Positions 1 to 5,466 of a stretch of 17,509 nucleotides of DNA are shown here, one piece after another (position 1 is the stretch's first letter; each line of letters opens with the position of its first letter). The position numbers and the translations under genes were made by a program. Under the pieces are notes generated by a model, which saw nothing but the letters and a program-made list of their open reading frames with translations, made no database searches and was not told the origin of the DNA. The stretch comes from JAGNZR01 sp051648485 (GTDB taxonomy: Bacteria; Fusobacteriota; Fusobacteriia; Fusobacteriales; Fusobacteriaceae): assembly GCA_051648485.1 (NCBI GenBank), contig JBOFFH010000074.1:1-17509 (forward strand), read 5' to 3'.

Positions 1-167
1 ACTCTTATTCCAACTCCGAAATCCGTTCCTGAAACAGAGTTTTCTATTTTTCCACTTATAAGTGAAATACTATTATCCCAACGTTCACCAACATAAATCT
101 CAGAAAAATCACCACCTGTTGACAAGGCTTTTTCTAAAATAGTTTCCAATAGTTTTTTATCTATCAT
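1..167 (-). CDS. tldD: TldD/PmbA-family metalloprotease, N-terminal fragment
   Basis: The gene starts at an ATG (165-167) and runs off the left edge, so only about 55 residues are visible: MIDKKLLETILEKALSTGGD and onward. The visible part contains ALSTGGDFSEIYVGER, then SISLISGKIENSVSG and GTDFGVGIR, which is the usual N-terminal layout of TldD-type proteins (helix, 'GGDFAEIF'-like strand, 'GVGIR' strand). In characterised members TldD pairs with TldE/PmbA to form a zinc protease that digests unfolded or modified peptides; the metal-binding residues lie beyond the window. AAGGAGAA lies 5-10 nt upstream of the ATG. The gene has its own promoter (203-230) and follows the xpt terminator, so it is a separate unit. 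TldD is preferred over PmbA from the overall motif style, but the two paralogues are hard to separate from this fragment. Confidence 0.75.
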   Translation of the reverse strand, partial: MIDKKLLETILEKALSTGGDFSEIYVGERWDNSISLISGKIENSVSGTDFGVGIR

Positions 168-202
168 AAGTTCTCCTTTTAAATTCAATTTTGTCAATAT
201 CT

Positions 203-230
203 ATTTTACCATACTGAAATACTCTGTAAA
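203..230 (-). promoter_or_regulatory. Sigma-70 type promoter for tldD
   Basis: Read on the minus strand: -35 TTTACA (225-230), 16-nt spacer, and -10 TAAAAT (203-208) preceded directly by TGG, an extended -10 (TGn) element. The predicted transcript start is near 196, about 30 nt before the tldD start codon. It lies just past the xpt terminator. Confidence 0.6.
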
Positions 231-260
231 AGAAAAAAGAATAGAAATAAATTCTATTCT
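229..260 (-). terminator. Intrinsic terminator after xpt
   Basis: Minus-strand stem AGAATAGAA (252-260 side) pairs with TTCTATTCT (238-246) around a 5-nt loop, followed by TTTTTTCTTTT. The stem is AT-rich but perfect over 9 bp and overlaps the xpt stop codon. Confidence 0.65.
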
Positions 261-829
261 TCTTTAAAAATCACTTTTCCATTTTCGAATCCAGATAAAA
301 TCGCTAAAGATTGCACATTTAATCCTTTTTCTCTCAATATTTTAGATCCCTCTTGGAAACCTTTTTCTATAACTATTCCCACTCCTAGAACTTCACCTTT
401 AGCTTGTCTTACTATGTTTTCTAAACCTAAAACAGCTGCACCCATAGCTAAAAAGTCATCTACTATTAAAACTTTATCCTCTGCTTTTATATATTCTCTA
501 GAGATACAAATATCATACTCTTTCTTTTTAGTGAAAGAATGCACTTTAGCTGTATAAAACTCTCCCATAGTGGCAGGTTTAGTTTTTTTAGCAAAAACTA
601 AAGGTACACCGAAATGATAAGCTACAGCTGTAGCTATTGCTATTCCAGAAGCTTCTATCGTAACTATTTTAGTTATTCCTTCTAAGTTTTTAAACCTTTC
701 TTTAAACTCTTTTCCAACTTCATACATAAGATTAGCATCTATTTGATGATTTAAAAAATTATCTACTTTTAGCATAGAACCATTTACAACTTTTCCTTTT
801 GTTTTTATTAAATCTTTAAGCAGCTTCAC
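254..829 (-). CDS. xpt: Xanthine phosphoribosyltransferase
   Basis: Converts xanthine plus PRPP to XMP in cytoplasmic purine salvage. The protein aligns along its whole length with Bacillus Xpt as I remember it: LKVDNFLNHQID near the N-terminus, GITKIVTIEASGIA, the PRPP-binding loop KVLIVDDFLAMGAA, and GIVIEKGFQEG near the C-terminus. I place the start at GTG 827-829, giving about 191 residues. AGGGAG (835-840) sits 5 nt upstream, and from this start the spacing to FLNHQID matches the family exactly. An in-frame TTG at 862 would add 11 residues but has no ribosome binding site and lies too close to the leader terminator. The gene is preceded by a guanine riboswitch, which fits its role, and is followed by its own terminator, so it is probably transcribed alone. 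Confidence 0.95.
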   Translation of the reverse strand: MKLLKDLIKTKGKVVNGSMLKVDNFLNHQIDANLMYEVGKEFKERFKNLEGITKIVTIEASGIAIATAVAYHFGVPLVFAKKTKPATMGEFYTAKVHSFTKKKEYDICISREYIKAEDKVLIVDDFLAMGAAVLGLENIVRQAKGEVLGVGIVIEKGFQEGSKILREKGLNVQSLAILSGFENGKVIFKEE

Positions 830-875
830 ATTTTCTCCCTTATTCCAATTTTTTAGTATCAATAAATTTATAAAT

Positions 876-902
876 AAAAAAGCCTATGCTAATTGCACAG
901 GC
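876..902 (-). terminator. Riboswitch-controlled leader terminator of xpt
   Basis: On the minus strand GCCTGTGC (895-902) pairs with GCATAGGC (882-889) around a 5-nt loop, followed by a run of T (876-881). An alternative antiterminator is visible. GGCCAA just after the aptamer (951-956) pairs with TTGGCC (900-905), which includes the left arm of this terminator. The stem extends through UAU/AUA with one bulge and is capped by an 8-bp AT hairpin (917-937). G955-957 belong both to aptamer P1 and to the antiterminator, so ligand-bound P1 frees the terminator: an OFF switch. Confidence 0.9.
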
Positions 903-954
903 CAAATATTTCAAAAAAATTCAATCATCTTGAATTTTAAGAATTTTATATTGG

Positions 955-1017
955 CCCATAGAGAGTTGTTAACGGCAACTCGTAGAAACATTCCACCTTA
1001 TCTGAAATTTATATGGG
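955..1017 (-). promoter_or_regulatory. Guanine-class purine riboswitch aptamer
   Basis: All purine-aptamer parts can be read on the minus strand. P1 is CCCATA/TATGGG (1012-1017 with 955-960). P2 is ATTTCA/TGGAAT with the 7-nt loop GATAAGG. The core J2/3 is GTTTCTAC. P3 is GAGTTG/CAACTC with the 7-nt loop CCGTTAA. The GG of L2 and CC of L3 needed for loop-loop contact are kept. The specificity base between P3 and P1 is C (position 961, in TCTATG), which in this family selects guanine/hypoxanthine over adenine; J2/3 is not of the 2'-deoxyguanosine type. Placement directly upstream of xpt agrees. Confidence 0.95.
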
Positions 1018-1041
1018 ATAATTTTTTATTTAATTTTTAAG

Positions 1042-1070
1042 ATAATACTATCATTTTTATAAATTGTCAA
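1042..1070 (-). promoter_or_regulatory. Promoter of the xpt riboswitch transcript
   Basis: Minus strand: TTGACA (1065-1070), 17-nt spacer, TATTAT (1042-1047). This is nearly consensus. Transcription would begin near 1035, about 18 nt before aptamer P1. Confidence 0.85.
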
Positions 1071-1084
1071 CATATATTTTTTAA

Positions 1085-1459
1085 CTATTTTTTTAAAAAT
1101 TTTTGAAAAGGATGCTCTTTTTTAAAAGTTTTCTTTTCTTCTTTTTTTACTTTTATTTCTTTTTCATTTACAGAAAGTTTTAAAATGTCTTTTTTCATTG
1201 CATTGTAATCTTTTCCTTCTCCTATTGAAAATTCTTCATATTCAATATCTTCTTCCATATTGTCATAAACGGTAATTTCTAAAAAATCATTTTTTTGAGT
1301 TTTTATAGTCTCAAAATCTCCAATTTTACCTATAACATATTCATCAGCTTCATCTGAAGTTTTATTTAAAACTACAACTTCACCTTTAGCTTTTTTAGCC
1401 ACTTTTAAGTAATATTCTAAAACCTCTTTAACCTGTTCTCTAGTTAAATCATATACCAT
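1085..1459 (-). CDS. Conserved-looking small protein of unknown function (124 aa)
   Basis: I do not recognise this family. The protein is soluble with no signal peptide or membrane helix. The N-terminal ~25 residues (LTREQVKEVLEYYLKVAKKA) look helical, residues ~27-75 look like a small beta-rich fold rich in acidic residues (YDNMEEDIEYEEFSIGEG), and the last ~30 residues are a lysine-rich tail (KVKKEEKKTFKKEH, ending QKFLKK) that could bind nucleic acid. AAGGAGC stands about 8 nt before the ATG, so the start is well supported. It lies 80 bp downstream of dinB on the same strand with no terminator between, so it may be co-transcribed, although a TATAAT at 1481-1486 with a poor -35 may give a local promoter. 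No terminator is evident after it. Confidence 0.75.
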   Translation of the reverse strand: MVYDLTREQVKEVLEYYLKVAKKAKGEVVVLNKTSDEADEYVIGKIGDFETIKTQKNDFLEITVYDNMEEDIEYEEFSIGEGKDYNAMKKDILKLSVNEKEIKVKKEEKKTFKKEHPFQKFLKK

Positions 1460-1539
1460 AATATCAGCTCCTTTAAAAAAATTATACTCTTATATCAACA
1501 ATTCTAACATAGAAAAACTTTTTTATCAAATTTCAATTT

Positions 1540-2583
1540 TTATAGTTTAAGTTGCTTGATAATTTTTTTAGATATATTGGACAAAGTAAAACCAACCAAA
1601 CGAATATTTTCAAAATCCTCCAACTCATTTATTAGTTTTTCCATTCCTTCTCTTATAGATCTATATGAGTTTGTAGGTATTCCTAATGAATAAGATCGAG
1701 TCATAGTTTTGAAATCTCCATACCTAATTTTTATGTTTACCGTCCTACAGTAAATTTTTTCATCACAAAATCTTTCATATACTTTTTTAAAGAGTTGGTC
1801 AAACTCTAAGTTTATCCTTTCTTCTCCAACTAAGTTTTCCCTATATGTATTTTCACTTCCTATTGAATGAGTTTTTCTTTCAAAATTTATAGAAGAATCA
1901 TCTATTCCACGGCTATAGTAATATAAAATATCTGCTCTTGAATTTCCATATTTTCTCAATTCTGGATAAGACATATTTCTTGCATCTCTCACACTCATTA
2001 TACCTTTTAGATTTAGCTCTTCACAAAGTTTTTTTCCTACTCCTGGAAGGATTCTTATTGATTTTTCTGAGATATATTCCACAAACTCCTTTTCATTGAG
2101 GAACATATGAATTCCTGCTGGTTTATTTATATCTGAAGCTATTTTAGCTGTAAGTTTGTTATAACCTATACCTATTGAGCAAGTCAATCCAGTTATCTCT
2201 TTTATTCTTTTCTGAAATTTTTTTCCAAATTTTATTTTAGTATCGTAATTATTTTCTATTATTTCCGTCAAGTCAATATAGCCTTCGTCTTTAGCTATGA
2301 ACTCTACTTTTTGAGTTATTTTCAAAACTAAAGACTGAATCAAATCAGAAAATTTTTGATAAAGTTCCATGTTCACAGGTAAAACAAAAAGACTGGGACA
2401 AAGTTTTCTAGCCTCAAAAACAGTTTGAGCTGAACGAACTCCATATTTTCGTGCTGAATAACTTGCTGTACAGATAACTCCACCGCCCACAACAAAAGGT
2501 TTTCCTTTGAGTTTAGGATTTTCTTTTTCTTCTACACTAGCATAAAAGGCATCCATATCATAATGTAGAATTATTCTTTTCAT
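1540..2583 (-). CDS. dinB: DNA polymerase IV (Y-family translesion polymerase)
   Basis: Error-prone polymerase that extends or bypasses damaged templates. The 347-residue length fits DinB. Palm metal ligands are visible: D9 in HYDMDAFYASVE, and D99-E100 in AKDEGYIDL. Finger/palm motifs VVGGGVICTASYSARKYGVRS and the helix-hairpin-helix region ILPGVGKKLCEELNLKGI are present, followed by the little-finger domain (SIGSENTYREN onward). The C-terminus KQLKL may be a reduced beta-clamp-binding motif. One oddity is that the serine usual just before the catalytic DE (S-x-DE) is alanine here (A-K-DE). The start is ATG with AAGGAG 7 nt upstream. No SOS (LexA) box of a type I recognise is visible in the 2584-2730 region, which is almost pure AT. 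Confidence 0.95.
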   Translation of the reverse strand: MKRIILHYDMDAFYASVEEKENPKLKGKPFVVGGGVICTASYSARKYGVRSAQTVFEARKLCPSLFVLPVNMELYQKFSDLIQSLVLKITQKVEFIAKDEGYIDLTEIIENNYDTKIKFGKKFQKRIKEITGLTCSIGIGYNKLTAKIASDINKPAGIHMFLNEKEFVEYISEKSIRILPGVGKKLCEELNLKGIMSVRDARNMSYPELRKYGNSRADILYYYSRGIDDSSINFERKTHSIGSENTYRENLVGEERINLEFDQLFKKVYERFCDEKIYCRTVNIKIRYGDFKTMTRSYSLGIPTNSYRSIREGMEKLINELEDFENIRLVGFTLSNISKKIIKQLKL

Positions 2584-2692
2584 TTTCCAACTCCTTTTGA
2601 TTGTAATTTTTGTTTAAACATATAGAAAAAACATAGAAAAAAAAATAAAAAATTTCTTTTTATTTTTAAAAGGAAACCATAAAAGATTATCA

Positions 2693-2698
2693 TATAAT
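2693..2698 (+). promoter_or_regulatory. Possible -10 element for the 52-aa gene
   Basis: TATAAT at 2693-2698, 33 nt before the start codon at 2731. No good -35 is visible; the sequence 16-17 nt upstream is AAGGAAA. A similar AGGAAA-spacer-TATAAT arrangement occurs before the cardiolipin synthase gene. Transcription from this site is inferred. Confidence 0.35.
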
Positions 2699-2730
2699 AT
2701 ATTGAATAAAAAAATAACTAGGAGTGAACT

Positions 2731-2889
2731 ATGATAAACAAAAATTTAGGAAAAAATTTAAAAAATGATCCTGAATACTTAAAAGAGATTCTTGATTCAG
2801 TTTATAAAACTATCTATCTAGCTAATATTTCCACAGTAGATTTAGGGGAGGAAGATAGATCTCTTAAATTTGTAGAAATTAAACAATAG
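2731..2889 (+). CDS. Small protein of unknown function (52 aa)
   Basis: A short plus-strand reading frame beginning MINKNLGKNLKNDPEYLKEI, then LDSVYKTIYLANISTVDLGE, ending SLKFVEIKQ and TAG. Support: GGAG six nt before the ATG (2721-2724), a TATAAT upstream, a terminator 35 nt after the stop, and placement in an otherwise empty 397-bp gap between dinB and the UPF0371 gene. The composition is protein-like: amphipathic helix in residues ~13-30, then a short charged segment. There is no signal peptide or membrane helix. I recognise no family; a small regulatory or antitoxin-like protein is conceivable, but no partner gene is adjacent. Confidence 0.6.
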   Translation: MINKNLGKNLKNDPEYLKEILDSVYKTIYLANISTVDLGEEDRSLKFVEIKQ

Positions 2890-2924
2890 TTTCGAAGTTG
2901 AGGTGATCATGTACAATATTTGAA

Positions 2925-2959
2925 AAAAGGAACTCAGTAATCAATCTCGAGTTCCTTTT
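2925..2959. terminator. Bidirectional intrinsic terminator
   Basis: An 11-bp perfect stem (AAAAGGAACTC 2925-2935 with GAGTTCCTTTT 2949-2959) with a 13-nt loop. T-rich tracts follow on both sides: TTTTAATTTTTTTG on plus, and the complement of the A run 2923-2928 on minus. It serves the plus-strand 52-aa gene and the minus-strand UPF0371 gene, whose stop codon is at 2981. Confidence 0.85.
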
Positions 2960-2980
2960 AATTTTTTTGTTTTTACACAA

Positions 2981-4489
2981 TTATTCGTTATAATATAAGT
3001 TTTCTGTTGGAAAAACTGGGTCAAAAGTTATGTCTATTCCTAATTTACGGAATATTTGCTCATCATTTTTACTCAGTATTGTTGTACAATGTGCTTGAGA
3101 ACCTTTAAGTGCTCCAATTTTTTCTAAAGCTGCTGCTGCCATAGGATTAGTTGCTGCACAAATAGAAAGAGCTATTAAAATTTCTTCTGAATCCAATGAA
3201 GTAACTTTATTTTTTAAAGTTTGTCCCTTCAATTTAAGCATCGGTTCAAGTATAACCGGTGAAATTAAATGCATAGAATCATTTATCTTAGCTAAATGTT
3301 TAACTGCATTAAGTATCGCTGCTGAAGGAGCATCCATTGTATTTGTATGTTTACCTGTTATATTTGTTCCATCCGGAAGTTCTATAGCAAGAGATGAATG
3401 AATGTCACAAAATGTTTTTTCAGTTTTTATTTTTTCTAAATGTTCTCTTGCTACAGTCACAACTTTTCTATCCAATTCTTTTAGATTGCTACTTTCCATT
3501 ATCCACTTAGAAAGTTTTAGTGCTTCACTATCTAAATAACCTTTTTTAACATCACAAGCTGTTTTGAAATATCTTCTAATTATCTCTTGCTCAGAAGCAA
3601 ATCTTACTGCTGCATCATCAAAAATTCCAAATCCTACACGATTTACCCCCATGTCTGTTGGTGACTTGTACATAGAAGGTTTACCTGTAATTTTCTCTAT
3701 TATTTTTTTCAACAAAGGAAATGCTTCAATATCTCTGTTATAGTTTATCGATACTTCTCCATAAGCTTCCAAGTGAAACGGATCTATCATATTTACATCT
3801 CTTAAATCTACAGTAGCTGCCTCATAAGCTACGTTTAAAGGGTGCTTCAATGGTACATTCCAAACAGGGAAAGTTTCAAATTTAGAATAACCTGGTTTTT
3901 TACCAAGTTTAGACTCATGATATAATTGACTTAAGCAAGTTGCTAATTTTCCACTTCCAGGTCCTGGAGCTGTCACTACAACTATAGGCTTACTAGTCTC
4001 TATATAAGGGTTTTTACCATATCCCTCATCACTTACTATTGTTTCTACATCTGTTGGATACCCTTTAGTAGAACGATGCTTGTATACTTTTATACCCCTT
4101 TGCTCTAGTTTGTTAATAAATACATTAGTTGCTGGCTGCTCATCAAATCTTGTAATAACTACACTGTTTACTTCTAGTTCATATTCACGTAAATCATCTA
4201 TAAGTCTCATAACATCCATATCATAAGTTATTCCAAAATCTCCACGTATTTTATTACGTTCAATATCTCCTGCATAAACACATATTATTACTTCCACTTG
4301 CTCTTTCATCTTGTGTAATAGCTTTATTTTTGCATTTTCATCAAATCCAGGTAAAACTCTTTTAGCATGTAAATCAAAAAGAAGTTTTCCCCCAAATTCT
4401 AGATATAGCTTGTCATAGTTATTAACTCTTTCTAATATATATTGTGATTGCTCTGTAATGTATTTGTTGTGATCAAAACCTATTTTCAT
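2981..4489 (-). CDS. UPF0371 / DUF1846 family protein
   Basis: A 502-residue soluble protein that I recognise as the DUF1846 (UPF0371) family, common in Firmicutes, Fusobacteria and some other anaerobes; its biochemical role is not established to my knowledge. Typical features are the N-terminus MKIGFDHNKYITEQSQYILE, the FGGKLLFDLHAKRVLPGF segment, the glycine-rich loop VVVTAPGPGSGKLATCLSQLYHE (residues ~170-192), and the later GVNRVGFGIFDDAAVRFASEQEI and HTNTMDAPSAAILNAVKHLA motifs. The glycine loop resembles a Walker A (GxxxxGK) but lacks the following S/T, so nucleotide binding is only a possibility. The length equals the family norm. AAGGAGAG precedes the ATG. The gene is monocistronic, with a terminator after it and an unusual promoter-terminator leader before it (4522-4665). 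Confidence 0.9.
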   Translation of the reverse strand: MKIGFDHNKYITEQSQYILERVNNYDKLYLEFGGKLLFDLHAKRVLPGFDENAKIKLLHKMKEQVEVIICVYAGDIERNKIRGDFGITYDMDVMRLIDDLREYELEVNSVVITRFDEQPATNVFINKLEQRGIKVYKHRSTKGYPTDVETIVSDEGYGKNPYIETSKPIVVVTAPGPGSGKLATCLSQLYHESKLGKKPGYSKFETFPVWNVPLKHPLNVAYEAATVDLRDVNMIDPFHLEAYGEVSINYNRDIEAFPLLKKIIEKITGKPSMYKSPTDMGVNRVGFGIFDDAAVRFASEQEIIRRYFKTACDVKKGYLDSEALKLSKWIMESSNLKELDRKVVTVAREHLEKIKTEKTFCDIHSSLAIELPDGTNITGKHTNTMDAPSAAILNAVKHLAKINDSMHLISPVILEPMLKLKGQTLKNKVTSLDSEEILIALSICAATNPMAAAALEKIGALKGSQAHCTTILSKNDEQIFRKLGIDITFDPVFPTENLYYNE

Positions 4490-4521
4490 TTAAACTCTCC
4501 TTTAATATTCAATATTTTTTT

Positions 4522-4554
4522 ATAAAAAAAAGGCGAAAAAAAAAATTCGCCTTT
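4522..4554 (-). terminator. Intrinsic terminator inside the leader of the UPF0371 gene
   Basis: Minus strand: AAAGGCGAA (4546-4554) pairs with TTCGCCTTT (4529-4537) around an all-U loop, followed by a T run and ATAAAA. It lies between a strong promoter (4637-4665) and the UPF0371 start codon at 4489. It therefore either attenuates that gene, ends a short RNA, or closes the upstream alarmone-synthetase operon, which has no other terminator. Confidence 0.85.
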
Positions 4555-4630
4555 GAATGTTCAAGCAGTTAATGACTGCATCATTTTTATTTTTTTGTTG
4601 ATTGAATGAAATTTATTAAAAATTCAATAC
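4522..4630 (-). ncRNA. Candidate leader/small RNA before UPF0371
   Basis: Predicted RNA of about 108 nt from the TSS implied by the 4637-4665 promoter to the 4522 terminator. It can fold a GCAGT/ACTGC hairpin (4565-4579, 5-nt loop) just before the terminator, and ATTGAAT/ATTCAAT near its 5' end. It matches no riboswitch class I know (purine, TPP, SAM, FMN, lysine, T-box). It could be a cis-acting attenuator of UPF0371 or an independent sRNA; the sequence alone does not decide. Confidence 0.4.
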
Positions 4631-4636
4631 TTAAAA

Positions 4637-4665
4637 ATAATACTACACAAAGCATATAAAGTCAA
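4637..4665 (-). promoter_or_regulatory. Strong promoter upstream of UPF0371 leader
   Basis: Minus strand: TTGACT (4660-4665), 17-nt spacer, TATTAT (4637-4642). It starts 15 bp beyond the stop codon of the alarmone synthetase gene. Its -10 and spacer match the xpt promoter closely. Confidence 0.8.
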
Positions 4666-4679
4666 CTTTTTTTATAACT

Positions 4680-5453
4680 TTATCTAAATTTTATATCTAG
4701 CTCTCTTTTAGCTGTATTTTTTTTATCTTGTAAAGTTACTCTTTCTTTAAGATTTTTAATAAAAGTTCCCATTTCATCTGCACTTCCAACTATCCTGTTA
4801 AAAATTGCAAGATATTCCACTAAAATTTCATTTTCTGCATCATAAGGATAACGAGTAATATGGTCTATTTCACTCCATGCTTCTTCAAAAACCGTGCGAA
4901 CTTGAATTTCAACTCTAACTTGATGAACTCTAGTAACTGGAATAGCAATCAAATAATGAACGGATCTATAGCCATGGTCTCTTATTACTATTTCACATCC
5001 TAGCTCATTAACACTTTGCTCCAATATATCTAAATTGTAGTCACCTCTTCTTATATTAATTTGAGGTATTTCTAGAAGTTCCCAAAGTTTGGCTATACCA
5101 TGATGGATTTCTTTCCAATCATCTTTAAAAAGATGTAACACTCTTATCCCTATTAAATCTGTTACTATTTCTCTGTAATTTGAGACAGACAAGTTTCTAG
5201 ATGAATAACTAGCTCCTTTTCTTATAATTTTTTCTATTAAATGACTTGGTCTTTTTACTCTTCTTCTAACTGAATGAGCTTTTTCCAAGTCTATTAATTT
5301 TGAAACTATATGTTCTGCTTCTTTTTCTAAATAAGGAACAATCGCTATGTAATCTACATAAATTCTGTTTAACTCATCCCAATCTAATCCTGTGCTTAAA
5401 AAATATTCCTCATCTATGTTAAACTCTTTAAAAAACTCATCTTTTTTTAACAT
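4680..5453 (-). CDS. Single-domain RelA/SpoT-type (p)ppGpp synthetase
   Basis: Predicted to transfer pyrophosphate from ATP to GTP/GDP, making the alarmone (p)ppGpp in the cytoplasm. At 257 residues it has only the synthetase domain; the HD hydrolase, TGS and ACT domains of long Rel are absent, so it is a small alarmone synthetase-like protein. Diagnostic motifs are RVKRPSHLIEKIIRKG (~65-80), the metal-binding DLIGIRV (D99), DHGYRSVHY (G161-H166, purine-binding Tyr region) and VEIQVRTVFEEAWSEIDH (E182 onward). An N-terminal ~60-residue helical extension precedes the catalytic core. GAGGG precedes the ATG. It lies 13 bp downstream of the SIR2-like gene in the same operon. Whether product or activity differs from classical (p)ppGpp synthesis (some toxins of this fold make ppApp or modify tRNA) cannot be told from sequence. 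Confidence 0.9.
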   Translation of the reverse strand: MLKKDEFFKEFNIDEEYFLSTGLDWDELNRIYVDYIAIVPYLEKEAEHIVSKLIDLEKAHSVRRRVKRPSHLIEKIIRKGASYSSRNLSVSNYREIVTDLIGIRVLHLFKDDWKEIHHGIAKLWELLEIPQINIRRGDYNLDILEQSVNELGCEIVIRDHGYRSVHYLIAIPVTRVHQVRVEIQVRTVFEEAWSEIDHITRYPYDAENEILVEYLAIFNRIVGSADEMGTFIKNLKERVTLQDKKNTAKRELDIKFR

Positions 5454-5466
5454 AAAACCCTCTTTC

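Noticed and set aside
170..174. UPF0371 glycine loop (residues 174-181 of that protein) as a true Walker A
   Set aside because: Coordinates here are placeholders for the residue positions; the loop APGPGSGK lacks the following Ser/Thr and no Walker B is evident, so ATPase activity is not claimed.
913..940. Second terminator in the xpt leader (AAATTCAA/TTGAATTT plus U's)
   Set aside because: The stem is nearly all AT, and its position inside the GGCCAA/TTGGCC pair fits better as the cap of the antiterminator.
2584..2730. LexA/SOS box upstream of dinB
   Set aside because: The region is nearly all A/T; no CGAACN4GTTCG or CTGTN8ACAG-type site is seen.
4557..4584. Leader peptide MMQSLTA between promoter and terminator of UPF0371
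   Set aside because: Seven codons with no ribosome binding site and no run of a single amino acid codon; the reading is likely chance, produced by the GCAGT hairpin sequence.
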